Positions 7,702 through 16,151 are shown, counted from the first letter of the stretch. The stretch is 36,547 bases of DNA from JAJNPS01 sp031426185 (GCA_031426185.1 JANPKV010000016.1:1-36547); one strand, 5' to 3'. Notes: generated from the letters alone by a model not told the origin. A program made the numbers and translations.

Positions 7702-8924
7702 GCGTCGCGCGGGGCGTTTGCGTCGATCAGATAGCGCTGCGACAGGGGGACCGCCGCTGCTCCCAGGGCGCGGGCACCGGCGCCGATGGTGCCCTCGCGG
7801 ATGCGCGGCTCGGTGATCCCGGACAGATCCAGCCGGCGCAGCGCGGTCCTCGTGGCGGTGGTGACTGCGGCACGCATCTCGACCGGCATCCAGCCGTCGA
7901 TGAGCACGCATTCCAGTTCCAGCAGGGTTGCAGCGCTGAGGATGGCACTTGCCAGCCCCTCGGCGGCGCGGTGGATCCAGGGTGCCAGGATGTCGTCGGC
8001 CACGTCCCACCCGTCCGGGCGTTCCCACAACTGGTCCGAACTTTGTCCGCCCGCCTCCATCGCATGACCCAGGGTCGACAGCGACGCCACCGACAGCAGC
8101 CTGCCCATGCGCCCATCGGGTCCGGGGACCGGCATTGGCCCCACGCCCGCGGCGTTGCCGGTGCGTCCGGTAAAGAGCTGGCCGTTCAGCACAAGACCGC
8201 CACCGATGAAATAGCCAAAGTAGAAATAGAGGAAATCCTTGGGCCGATCGCCGGTGCCAAAGACAAGTTCCGCCCCGCAGGCCGCCGTCGCATCGTTCTG
8301 CACATAGACCGGCATCCCCGACAACGCCGCGAGTTCGGCCTGCACATCACGGTCGCGCCAGGCATCCATTTCGCTTTGCGGTGCGCCGATATACTGGACC
8401 CAATTCCAAAGCTGAAAGGGCATCGCGACGCCCATGCCGCTGATCCGGCCGCGCAAGGCGGGTGGCAGACTGGCGGTCAATTCAGGCAAGGCCCCGGTCA
8501 TGAAGGCCATGACCGCATCGGGGGTCGGATAGCGGTAGACCTGCCGCCGGGTACCGCGCACGCGGCCGGTAAAGTCGATCAGGATCAGGTCCGCCGAGCG
8601 CCGACCGATCTTGAGCCCGAAAAAGAAGGCTCCGTCCGCGTCCAGTGACATCGGCACCGAGGGTTGACCGATGCGCCCCCGCACCGGTTCCCCCCGCAGC
8701 AACAGGCCATCCTGTTCAAGCGCCCGCATGATCACCGACACGGTTTGCGCAGACAGACCCGTGAGGCGGGCAATGTCGGATTTTGCCAGCGCGCCTTGCT
8801 GACGCACAAGACTGAGGACAAGCCGTTCGTTATGGGCGCGCATGCCCGACTGGTTGGACCCGCGTCTGGAGGCATCTTCACCGACAAGCTTTTCGGCGAT
8901 GAAGTCAGGCCCGGTCCGCATCAT
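7698..8924 (-). CDS. ROK-family transcriptional regulator (FrcR-like)
   Basis: A 408-residue protein with an N-terminal winged helix-turn-helix (about residues 45-75, LAKSDIARLTGLSAQTVS) and a sugar-kinase-like ROK domain containing the NDATAA motif of the catalytic-aspartate region. The zinc-binding cysteine cluster usual in ROK proteins (CxCGxxGC) is absent where expected, after the GRTGNAAGVGPMPV segment. It shares a 4-base ATGA overlap with the upstream fucU-like gene and is divergent from the frc operon; in Sinorhizobium meliloti a ROK gene, frcR, likewise sits next to frcBCAK. Repression of both units through the palindrome at 9471-9487, relieved by fructose or a phosphorylated derivative, is inference. 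Confidence 0.9.
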   Translation of the reverse strand: MMRTGPDFIAEKLVGEDASRRGSNQSGMRAHNERLVLSLVRQQGALAKSDIARLTGLSAQTVSVIMRALEQDGLLLRGEPVRGRIGQPSVPMSLDADGAFFFGLKIGRRSADLILIDFTGRVRGTRRQVYRYPTPDAVMAFMTGALPELTASLPPALRGRISGMGVAMPFQLWNWVQYIGAPQSEMDAWRDRDVQAELAALSGMPVYVQNDATAACGAELVFGTGDRPKDFLYFYFGYFIGGGLVLNGQLFTGRTGNAAGVGPMPVPGPDGRMGRLLSVASLSTLGHAMEAGGQSSDQLWERPDGWDVADDILAPWIHRAAEGLASAILSAATLLELECVLIDGWMPVEMRAAVTTATRTALRRLDLSGITEPRIREGTIGAGARALGAAAVPLSQRYLIDANAPRDA

Positions 8925-9367
8925 GTGCCCGTTGCTGACTGCGGCACGATCACGCCCTTGCGCAGGATCACGTTGGCATAAAGTGCGGCTTCGCTGGTTG
9001 CGACGACGGTGTGGGCGGCGCGGATGCGGGGGTACAGCGCCTCGCCGTCAAGGGCCATGGGCATGAAACCCGGAGCGAGCCTGTGGCAGCAACTGTCGAT
9101 CTGGTGGTGGATGGGGTCGGTCATGGCCGGGTCGTTTCCGGACCCCGCGCGAAAGATCGCGTGCGGTGTGGAGCGGTCCAGCGGCAGGACACGCAGGATC
9201 GCCTCCAGCAAGACCAGCACGCCATGGCCATCCGCCCGCACCAGACGGCGCGCGTGGTCCTGTGCCGGATAGTTGCCATCGACCAGCGCGATTTCGTCGC
9301 CGTGGCCCATGGCACGCAAAGTATACAAAAGGTCCGGCCCAAGAATAGCAGGCAACCCGATCAACAT
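8921..9367 (-). CDS. RbsD/FucU-family sugar mutarotase
   Basis: A 148-residue protein of the RbsD/FucU family, which interconverts cyclic forms of monosaccharides. Family marks are the N-terminal PxLLxTLRAMGHGDEIALVDGNYPA pattern, with the active-site His in MGHGDE, and the C-terminal YANVILRKGVI. The frame is open to 9400, but ATG 9367 is chosen because GGAGGAG (9378-9384) precedes it and the conserved N-terminus starts there. The stop overlaps the ROK regulator start. Being next to a fructose importer, it may equilibrate fructose anomers or ring forms for uptake or phosphorylation; fucose is the family's name-giving substrate but nothing else here points to fucose. Confidence 0.88.
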   Translation of the reverse strand: MLIGLPAILGPDLLYTLRAMGHGDEIALVDGNYPAQDHARRLVRADGHGVLVLLEAILRVLPLDRSTPHAIFRAGSGNDPAMTDPIHHQIDSCCHRLAPGFMPMALDGEALYPRIRAAHTVVATSEAALYANVILRKGVIVPQSATGT

Positions 9368-9461
9368 GGTGTGGCGGCTCCTCCCGCATGTGCAAGACAT
9401 GCCCGTTTGTCAGGGCATTTGTTGCTGGCACAGCGTACAGACTGCGGTCCAAATGCCGACC

Positions 9462-9522
9462 TGTCAATAATAAATCAGAGTGATTTAAATATCTTGACGT
9501 AGCACAGGGAATCAGGTTTTGT
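9462..9522. promoter_or_regulatory. Divergent promoter region, fucU-like gene / frcB
   Basis: On the minus strand a perfect TTGACA (bases 9467-9462) faces the fucU-like gene. On the plus strand TTGACG (9494-9499) faces frcB, with a poor -10 (TTTTGT, 9517-9522) at 17-base spacing. The palindrome at 9471-9487 lies between the two -35 boxes. The -10 elements are weak matches, so exact start sites are uncertain. Confidence 0.45.
9471..9487. promoter_or_regulatory. Candidate ROK-regulator operator
   Basis: TAAATCA-GAG-TGATTTA is a perfect 7-bp inverted repeat with a 3-base centre in an A/T-rich patch of a GC-rich genome. It stands between the two outward-facing -35 boxes, so one bound dimer could control both transcripts. 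A/T-rich palindromes are usual for ROK repressors such as NagC and Mlc. The link to the ROK protein at 7698-8924 is inference. Confidence 0.55.
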
Positions 9523-9603
9523 GACGCTACCGCAGCGGGAGGTTCGTCTGCGCACAGTTTCTACGATGGGCGACAAAGCCCAAAACCCTTGGGAGGATAC
9601 CAC

Positions 9604-10629
9604 ATGAAATTCAAAGCTGCAGCCCTTTCGGGCGCCGCTGCTCTTGCCATGCTGGCAGGGTCGGCCTTTGCGGAATCGCATTCCGGCGGCCTCGCTTGCC
9701 TGATCACCAAGAACAACACCAACCCCTTCTTCGTGAAGATGAAAGAGGGCGCCGAAGCTGCCGCAACCGCCGCCGGTCTGGAATTCCAGGCCTATGCCGG
9801 TGAAAAGGACGGCGACGCCGCCCCGCAGATCACCGCCATCGAGAACTGCGTTGCCGCTGGCGCCAAGGGGATCCTGATCACGCCGTCGAACGACAGCGTC
9901 GGCCCGGCTCTCAAGGACGCCCGCGCTGCCGGCATCCTGGTGATCGCCCTCGACACGCCGCTGGCTGATACCGAAGCCCAGGACATCACCTTTGCGACCG
10001 ACAACTTCGAAGCCGGCGTCCTGATCGGCAAATGGGCCGCCGCAACGATGGGCGAAGGGGCTGCCACCGCCAAGATCGGCATGCTCGACATCAACAAGGA
10101 CAACATCTCGGTTGACGTCCAGCGCAACACGGGCTTCCTGACCGGATTTGGCATCGAAGTGCCGGACCTGACCGTGCTTAGTTCGGAAACCGATCCGCGC
10201 GTCATCGGCCACGAAACCTCGGACGCGAACCCCGAAGGCGGTCTGCGCGCGATGGAAACGCTGCTGGCCAAGGACCCCGACATCAACGTGGTCTACACGA
10301 TCAACGAACCGGCAGCCGAAGGTGCCTTCCAGGCGCTGAAAAACGCCGGCAAGGAAGGCCAGGCGATCATCGTTTCGGTTGACGGCGGCTGCCCCGGCGT
10401 TGCTGCGGTCAAGTCCGGCGTCATCGGTGCCACCTCGCAGCAGTACCCGCTGAAGATGGCCTCGCTTGGCATCGACGCGATCGCCGCGTTTGCCAAGGAC
10501 GGCACCAAGCCGACCGTCACCGAAGGCCTGTCGTTCTACAACACCGGTGTGAACCTGGTGACCGACAAGCCCGCCGAAGGTGTGCCGTCGATCGACACCA
10601 CCGAGGGCACTGCACTCTGCTGGGGCTAA
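9604..10629 (+). CDS. frcB: Fructose ABC transporter periplasmic binding protein
   Basis: A 341-residue secreted solute-binding protein of the ribose/fructose type. A signal peptide ends at GSAFA (about residue 23). The mature protein shows CLITKNNTNPFFVKMKEGA, NCVAAGAKGILITPSN, TFATDNFEAGVLIGKWA, VVYTINEPAAEGA, VSVDGGCPGV and a terminal CWG, closely matching my recollection of FrcB of Sinorhizobium meliloti. An in-frame ATG at 9589 exists, but ATG 9604 is preferred because GGGAGGA (9590-9596) overlaps the upstream ATG and is well placed for 9604. It is first gene of frcB-C-A-K, downstream of the divergent operator, and delivers fructose (perhaps also mannose or ribose, as known for FrcBCA) to FrcC. 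Confidence 0.95.
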   Translation: MKFKAAALSGAAALAMLAGSAFAESHSGGLACLITKNNTNPFFVKMKEGAEAAATAAGLEFQAYAGEKDGDAAPQITAIENCVAAGAKGILITPSNDSVGPALKDARAAGILVIALDTPLADTEAQDITFATDNFEAGVLIGKWAAATMGEGAATAKIGMLDINKDNISVDVQRNTGFLTGFGIEVPDLTVLSSETDPRVIGHETSDANPEGGLRAMETLLAKDPDINVVYTINEPAAEGAFQALKNAGKEGQAIIVSVDGGCPGVAAVKSGVIGATSQQYPLKMASLGIDAIAAFAKDGTKPTVTEGLSFYNTGVNLVTDKPAEGVPSIDTTEGTALCWG

Positions 10630-10656
10630 GGCCCTAGAACATCTGGCTTGATTTAG

Positions 10657-10684
10657 AGAAGGGCGGCTTTACAGTCGCCCTTCT
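10657..10684 (+). repeat. Intercistronic hairpin between frcB and frcC
   Basis: AGAAGGGCG (10657-10665) and CGCCCTTCT (10676-10684) form a perfect 9-bp stem around 10 bases. No T-run follows. Such hairpins after binding-protein genes commonly protect the upstream mRNA and give the excess of binding protein over membrane subunits. Partial termination is the alternative. Confidence 0.6.
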
Positions 10685-10762
10685 GCATAAAGGGGAACGA
10701 CGACGCGCCGGGACAACGGATCGGCGCGCAAGTGTCCTGCAGCACAAGGGGGGTAATGACAA

Positions 10763-11842
10763 ATGAGTGCCAACGAAGCACCGACAAAAACCATTTCGGA
10801 TTTCGAGGCGAACCTTGCCAAGGCAGACACTGCCGTCGCCTCGTTCGAAAAAGATGACCGGTCGCCGATCTTTGTCATTCGCAATATCCTGCGCCGCAGC
10901 CCAACACTTATTCCGGCGCTCGTGCTGCTGATATCAATCGCCGCCTTCAGCATCATCGCGCCGCGCTTTTTCGGGATGGGCGCGCTGTCGACGGTTCTGA
11001 AACAAACGACCGTCACGGGCTTTATCGCCTTGGCACAGACGCTGATCATCCTGACGGCGGGGATCGACCTCTCGGTCGGCGCGATCCTTGTCATCAGTTC
11101 GCTGATCATGGGCAACCTTGCCGTGGTGTCCGGCGTTCCCGTGGTCCTTGCCATCCTGATCGGCATCCTGTTCGGCGGCCTGATGGGTCTGCTCAACGGC
11201 GTCCTGGTCGCCAAGATCAAGCTGCCGCCGTTCATCGTGACACTGGGCACGCTGTCGATCTTCAACGCCCTGAAGCTGTGGTATTCGCAGTCCGAATCCA
11301 TCCGAAATGTCGATATCGAGGCGCAGGCGCCCGACCTGCTCTGGTTCGGTCAGGGGTTCAATTTCGGGGGCGCGTCGCTGAGTTACGGGGGCATCGCGCT
11401 GATCGTGCTGGCCGCGATCTTGTGGTACGTGCTGAACCATACCGCCTGGGGCAGGCATGTGCATGCCATCGGCGATGACCCCGATGCGGCCATGCTGTCG
11501 GGGATCCGCGTCGACCGCACGCTGATCTCGGTCTATGCGGTCGCGGGCCTCATCTGCGGATTTACCGCCTGGATCGCCATCGGACGTGTGGGGTCGGTGT
11601 CGCCCATCGCGTTCGACACCGTCAACCTTGGGTCGATCACCGCCGTGGTGATCGGGGGCACGTCGCTGTTCGGGGGGCGCGGGTCGATCATCGGCTCGGT
11701 TCTGGGGGCCTTCATCGTGGGTGTTTTCAACACCGGGCTGTCTTTGGCAGGCGTGGATGACTACTGGCAACTGTTCGCGGCGGGCTGCCTTGTCATCATC
11801 GCCGTGGCTTTGGACCAATGGCTGCGGAGGGCTTCGCAATGA
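10763..11842 (+). CDS. frcC: Fructose ABC transporter permease
   Basis: A 359-residue inner-membrane permease of the RbsC/FrcC class. After a hydrophilic N-terminal tail of about 45 residues it has roughly ten hydrophobic segments. Family landmarks are LAQTLIILTAGIDLSVGA, KIKLPPFIVTLGTLSIF, HVHAIGDDPDAAMLSGIRVD and VVIGGTSLFGGRGSIIGS, the last two being the cytoplasmic loop and final-helix region typical of this class. An AAGGGGGG stretch precedes ATG 10763. The stop overlaps the frcA start by 4 bases (ATGA). Confidence 0.94.
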   Translation: MSANEAPTKTISDFEANLAKADTAVASFEKDDRSPIFVIRNILRRSPTLIPALVLLISIAAFSIIAPRFFGMGALSTVLKQTTVTGFIALAQTLIILTAGIDLSVGAILVISSLIMGNLAVVSGVPVVLAILIGILFGGLMGLLNGVLVAKIKLPPFIVTLGTLSIFNALKLWYSQSESIRNVDIEAQAPDLLWFGQGFNFGGASLSYGGIALIVLAAILWYVLNHTAWGRHVHAIGDDPDAAMLSGIRVDRTLISVYAVAGLICGFTAWIAIGRVGSVSPIAFDTVNLGSITAVVIGGTSLFGGRGSIIGSVLGAFIVGVFNTGLSLAGVDDYWQLFAAGCLVIIAVALDQWLRRASQ

Positions 11843-12619
11843 CCGTGCAACCCATTCTCGAGGCGCGGGGTCTGATGAAGCGCTATGGCACGGTCGTCGC
11901 CATGAGCGGGTGCGATTTCGCGCTTTATCCGGGTGAGATCATCGCCGTCATCGGCGACAACGGCGCGGGCAAGTCGACCTTGATCAAGGCCTTGTCGGGG
12001 GCGGTGGTCCCAGACCACGGCGACATCCTCTTGGACGGCAAGCCCGTGCACTTCAAGTCGCCGGAAGATGCGCGCGCCCTGGGGATCGAGACTGTCTATC
12101 AGAACCTGGCGATGTCGCCTGCGCTGTCCATTGCCGACAACATGTTTCTGGGGCGCGAATTGCGCGCGCCGGGGATCCTGGGGTCGGTGTTTCGCAAGAT
12201 GGACCGTGCGCGGATGGAAAAGTTTGCCCGCGACAAGCTGAGCGAGCTTGGTCTGATGACGATCCAGGACATTACCCAGCCGGTGGAAACCCTGTCGGGT
12301 GGCCAGCGGCAGGGTGTCGCCGTGGCTCGGGCGGCGGCGTTCGGATCCAAGGTGGTGATCCTTGACGAACCGACAGCGGCGCTTGGCGTCAAGGAAAGCC
12401 GTCTGGTGCTGGAACTGATCCGTGACCTGCGCGCGCGGCATCCCGATCATTCTGATCAGCCACAACATGCCGCATGTGTTTGAGGTCGCTGATCGCATCC
12501 ATATCCACCGTCTTGGCCGCAGGCTTTGCGTCATCAAGCCGTCGGACTATTCCATGTCTGATGCTGTGGCCTTCATGACAGGGGCAAAGCTGCCTGAGGG
12601 CGTGACAGAGCAGGCATGA
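11839..12619 (+). pseudogene. frcA: Fructose ABC transporter ATPase, frameshifted
   Basis: The ATPase of the fructose importer, read in two frames. From ATG 11839 the protein shows Walker A GDNGAGKST, signature LSGGQRQG and Walker B VVILDEPTAALG, then runs out of frame and stops at 12483. The rest (GIPIILISHNMPHVFEVADRIH to AFMTGAK), with the H-loop histidine, continues in the +1 frame to 12619. The break maps to the CG repeat at about 12430-12438, and restoring one CG pair gives RDLRARGIPIILISH, of normal family length. As read, the product lacks the H-loop and about 60 C-terminal residues and should be inactive. The ATGA overlaps with frcC and frcK are intact, so the lesion is very recent, phase-variable or an assembly error. 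Confidence 0.88.
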
Positions 12620-13227
12620 CACCCCAAGACCTCGCCGACCTGATCCGGACCCGGGCAAAAGATCACACGCGCCGGTTCATGGTTGCCGTCGCGGGCCCGC
12701 CCGGGGCCGGCAAATCGACGGTTGCTGCCGAGCTGGTCCAGTTAATCGGTGCCGGCGCGCGCGTCGTGCCGATGGACGGGTTCCATTATGACGACAGCGT
12801 ATTGAACGCGCGGGGTCTTCGCGCGCGCAAAGGCGCGCCGGAGACCTTCGACGTCGCGGGTTTTGCCAATCTGGTGACGCGCCTTGCTGCTGAGCCCGAG
12901 GTGGCGATTCCGATCTTTGACCGCAGCATGGAACTGTCGCGTGCCGCCGCAGACATCGTTGGCCCCGAGGACCGCATCCTGGTGTTCGAAGGCAATTATC
13001 TGCTGCTGGATGAAGATCCCTGGCGCGCACTTGGCCCCCGCTTTGATCTGACCGTGATGCTGGACGTCACCGAGGCCGAACTGATCCGTCGCCTGACTGC
13101 GCGCTGGCTGCATTACGGCAAGACGCCCCAAGCGGCGGCCGACTGGATTGCCTCAAACGACCTGCCGAATGTCCGCCGCGTCTTGCAAGGATCGCGGCCT
13201 GCGGACATAAGTGTTCCAAACGAGTAG
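12616..13227 (+). CDS. frcK: FrcK-like P-loop sugar/nucleoside kinase
   Basis: A 203-residue cytosolic kinase-like protein of the uridine kinase/pantothenate kinase P-loop group. Visible are Walker A GPPGAGKST (residues 27-35), VVPMDGFHYDD, which provides the base/acceptor-site region, and VFEGNYLLLDEDPW, typical of the group, followed by an arginine-rich lid ELIRRLTARWLHYG. It is the fourth gene of the frc cluster, with an ATGA overlap with the end of the shifted frcA frame. In Sinorhizobium frcK is needed for fructose use with the frc transporter, though its exact substrate is less clear to me. Fructose phosphorylation is inferred from context. Confidence 0.88.
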   Translation: MTPQDLADLIRTRAKDHTRRFMVAVAGPPGAGKSTVAAELVQLIGAGARVVPMDGFHYDDSVLNARGLRARKGAPETFDVAGFANLVTRLAAEPEVAIPIFDRSMELSRAAADIVGPEDRILVFEGNYLLLDEDPWRALGPRFDLTVMLDVTEAELIRRLTARWLHYGKTPQAAADWIASNDLPNVRRVLQGSRPADISVPNE

Positions 13228-13331
13228 GCTAGACGCTCCTGCGAGGTTGAAATACGGGGCATCGTCTACACATCCCACCGAGACGACGCCGACGCACCTT
13301 CCCATCACGCCGACGAGGACAACAGCACCGA
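13228..13331 (+). other. Gap between frcK and mrpA
   Basis: A 104-base intergenic stretch. A TTGAAA (13247-13252) could be a -35 element for the mrp operon, but no acceptable -10 follows at 16-18 bases. I see no intrinsic terminator after frcK. The mrp operon may use this gap as its promoter or be partly read through from frc. Confidence 0.3.
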
Positions 13332-16151
13332 ATGTCGCTAGCCCTGATCGCAGCGCTACCGTTTCTCGGGGCAATCCTTTGCAGTCTGGCCATCCGCTGG
13401 GGCCGCGCGGCCTGCGCCGTCGTGGCCGGTCTGGTTTCGGCGGCGGCCTTGTCGGGCATCCTGGCCCACGCCCCCGGGGTTCTCGATGGTCAGACCGTCC
13501 GTACCCAGATCAACTGGATGCCAGCGCTGGGCCTGAACGCCAACTTCATGCTGGACGGGCTGGGGCTTTTGTTTGCGATCCTGATCCTGGGGATCGGGGT
13601 CCTGATCATTCTTTATGCGCGGTTCTATCTGTCGGCCAAGGATCCTGCAGGGCAGTTCTATACCTATCTGATGCTGTTTCAGGGCGCGATGCTGGGCATC
13701 GTTCTGTCCGACAACATCCTGTTGCTGCTCATTTTCTGGGAACTGACATCGCTGTCTTCGTTCCTGCTGATCGGGTATTGGAAACATCTGCCCGAGGGGC
13801 GTCAGGGGGCGCGGATGGCGCTGGCGGTCACCGGCGGCGGGGGCCTCGCGATGATCGCGGGCATGTTGATCCTGGGCCAGATCGCAGGCAGCTATGACCT
13901 GAGCGTGATCCTGACACAAAAGGACGCGATACAGGCAAGCCCGCTTTACCTGCCAGCCTTGATCCTGATCCTCTTGGGGGCGTTCACCAAATCGGCGCAG
14001 TTTCCGTTCCATTTCTGGCTGCCGCACGCGATGGCGGCCCCGACGCCGGTGTCGGCCTATCTGCATTCGGCAACGATGGTGAAGGCCGGCCTTTTCGTGA
14101 TGGCGCGGATGTGGCCGGTATTGGCGGGCACCCCGGAATGGTTCTGGATCGTGGCGACGACAGGCCTTGTCACCATGGTCATGGCGGCCAAGATCGCGCT
14201 GTTCAAGGACGACCTGAAGGCGGTTCTCGCGTTTTCCACCGTCAGCCATCTGGGACTGATCACGATGCTTTTGGGGTTCGGCACCAAGGCAGCGGCGATC
14301 GTGGCGGTCTTTCACATCATCAACCATGCGACCTTCAAGGCGGCTCTCTTCATGCTGGCAGGGATCGTGGATCACGAGGCACATACCCGCAGCTTGCGGC
14401 GGCTGGGGGGATTGCGCACCCTGATGCCGGTCACCTTTGCGCTGACCGCACTCGCCAGCCTGTCGATGGCAGGCATCCCGCCGCTGAACGGCTTTCTCAG
14501 CAAGGAAATGATGCTTCAGGAAGCGGCCGCTACCGTCTGGCTGACCCCATGGGCGATGGGTCTGCTGGCGACGGCGGGCGCGCTTTTGTCCGTTGCCTAC
14601 AGTTTCCGGCTGTTGGCGCACGGTTTTCTTGGGCCGGTCCGCAGCGACTATCCCCATGCCCCGCACGATCCGGGGCCGGGCTTGTGGCTGGCCCCGGCGC
14701 TGCTGGTCGGTCTCGTGCTGGCAATCGGTGTCGCGCCAATGCTGACGGCCGCGTGGCTGGTCAATGCAGCCGCTGGTGCCGTCACGGGCACTGTCGTGGA
14801 GACGCATATCTATCTTTGGCACGGGCTGGGAGCTGCGGCGTTGTGGATGTCGCTGGCGGCAGTCGGGGGCGGTCTTGCCACGCTCGGGCTCTATCCCCGC
14901 CTGCGAAAGGCATGGGACGACACCCCCCGCCCCGAGGCGAAAATCGTGTTTGACGGCGCGGTGATGGCACTTACCGGCCTGGCGCGGCGGATCACCGACG
15001 GGCTGCATGACGGGGGCTTTGCGCGGATGGGCGTGGTGGCACTTGCCGTCATCGTCGCGGGCTCTGCGGCCGCATTCCTGACATCCAGCCACGCGCCCGG
15101 TAGCCGGACCATGCTGACTGTCACGCCTGCGGTGGCGGTTGTCTGGATCGTCATCATGACGGCGATGTTTGCAGCCCTGCGGTTTCATCGCGACCGGCTT
15201 TTCGCGTTGATCCTGACAGGCATCGTGGGGTTGTTGGTAGCCGTTGGATTTGCCTATCTTTCCGCGCCCGATCTTGCCCTGACGCAACTGACGGTGGAGG
15301 TGGTGACGGTCCTTCTGATGCTGATCGCGCTGAATTTCCTGCCCAAGCAAACACCCGTCGAAAGCAGCATGGCGCGGCGTCTGCGCGATGGCGCAGTTGC
15401 TGCGATCACGGGCGTCGGTGCGGCCCTGCTGACCTTTGCCCTAATGACGCGCGACGCGGCCTTTGCGCCGATTTCGGCCTTTCACCTTGCGCAATCCAAG
15501 CCGGGCGCAGGCGGCACCAATGCAGTCAACACGATCATCGTGGATTTTCGCGGCTATGACACGTTCGGCGAGATCATCGTGCTGGGGATCGCGGCGCTTG
15601 TCATCTTTGCTCTGACCGAGACGATTCTGCACAATCGCGATGCGGTGGCGGCGCTGAAACGTGAAGGCAGGGCGTCGCGCGCGGGCGACCGTCAGCCGAT
15701 GATGCTGGCCGTGGCGACCCGGTTCCTCTTGCCACTGACCTTGATCGTCGGGGCCTACCTGTTCCTGCGCGGGCACAATCTGCCTGGGGGCGGGTTCGTG
15801 GCGGGGCTGGTGGTGGCCATCGCGTTTCTGGTGCAGTTCATCGGGTCGGGTTTCGCCTGGTCACAGGCGCGCCAGCGCCTTGATCATCATCTGGTGCTGG
15901 GTGCGGGGGTTCTGGTCGCCTGGGTCGCGGGTGCGGGGGCGTGGGCGTTCGGCTTGCCGTTCCTGACCTCTGGCTATGACTACGTCACGCTCTGGCCGCT
16001 CGAGACGTTTGAACTGGCGACGGCTGCGATCTTTGATCTTGGTGTCTTTCTTTGTGTCGCGGGTGCGGTCCTGCTGGCGCTGGCCTCGTTGTCGCGTCTG
16101 ACACAGGCAGCCCGGGATGCACGGGACGATCTGCCGAAAGGGCCCGTCTGA
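13332..16151 (+). CDS. mrpA: Mrp Na+(K+)/H+ antiporter subunit A fused to subunit B
   Basis: A 939-residue integral membrane protein, the largest subunit of the multicomponent cation/proton antiporter related to complex I NuoL. The proton-channel domain carries FWELTSLSSFLLIGYWK (Glu137) and TKSAQFPFHFWLPHAM-ATMVKAG (Lys220 and a later Lys), residues known to be important in MrpA/NuoL. The MrpA C-terminal region (LTQLTVEVVTVLLMLIAL) is followed by an MrpB domain (about residues 795-930) with GAYLFLRGHNLPGGGFVAG. No separate mrpB exists in the operon, so the fusion replaces it, as in group 2 mrp (phaAB) operons. The frame starts at ATG 13332 with a GAGGA about 12 bases upstream. The stop overlaps mrpC by one base. 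Confidence 0.95.
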   Translation: MSLALIAALPFLGAILCSLAIRWGRAACAVVAGLVSAAALSGILAHAPGVLDGQTVRTQINWMPALGLNANFMLDGLGLLFAILILGIGVLIILYARFYLSAKDPAGQFYTYLMLFQGAMLGIVLSDNILLLLIFWELTSLSSFLLIGYWKHLPEGRQGARMALAVTGGGGLAMIAGMLILGQIAGSYDLSVILTQKDAIQASPLYLPALILILLGAFTKSAQFPFHFWLPHAMAAPTPVSAYLHSATMVKAGLFVMARMWPVLAGTPEWFWIVATTGLVTMVMAAKIALFKDDLKAVLAFSTVSHLGLITMLLGFGTKAAAIVAVFHIINHATFKAALFMLAGIVDHEAHTRSLRRLGGLRTLMPVTFALTALASLSMAGIPPLNGFLSKEMMLQEAAATVWLTPWAMGLLATAGALLSVAYSFRLLAHGFLGPVRSDYPHAPHDPGPGLWLAPALLVGLVLAIGVAPMLTAAWLVNAAAGAVTGTVVETHIYLWHGLGAAALWMSLAAVGGGLATLGLYPRLRKAWDDTPRPEAKIVFDGAVMALTGLARRITDGLHDGGFARMGVVALAVIVAGSAAAFLTSSHAPGSRTMLTVTPAVAVVWIVIMTAMFAALRFHRDRLFALILTGIVGLLVAVGFAYLSAPDLALTQLTVEVVTVLLMLIALNFLPKQTPVESSMARRLRDGAVAAITGVGAALLTFALMTRDAAFAPISAFHLAQSKPGAGGTNAVNTIIVDFRGYDTFGEIIVLGIAALVIFALTETILHNRDAVAALKREGRASRAGDRQPMMLAVATRFLLPLTLIVGAYLFLRGHNLPGGGFVAGLVVAIAFLVQFIGSGFAWSQARQRLDHHLVLGAGVLVAWVAGAGAWAFGLPFLTSGYDYVTLWPLETFELATAAIFDLGVFLCVAGAVLLALASLSRLTQAARDARDDLPKGPV

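Noticed and set aside
12422..12619. Separate small gene starting at GTG 12422
   Set aside because: Its product is the FrcA C-terminus (H-loop SHNMPHVFEVADRIH); it is the displaced part of frcA, not an independent gene.
13247..13275. Promoter for the mrp operon (TTGAAA)
   Set aside because: No acceptable -10 at proper spacing; kept only as a comment in the gap entry.
13356..15350. Long minus-strand open frame of 664 codons opposite mrpA
   Set aside because: Composition (rich in R, H, Q, D, G) is that of an antisense shadow of a membrane-protein gene in high-GC DNA; no motif.
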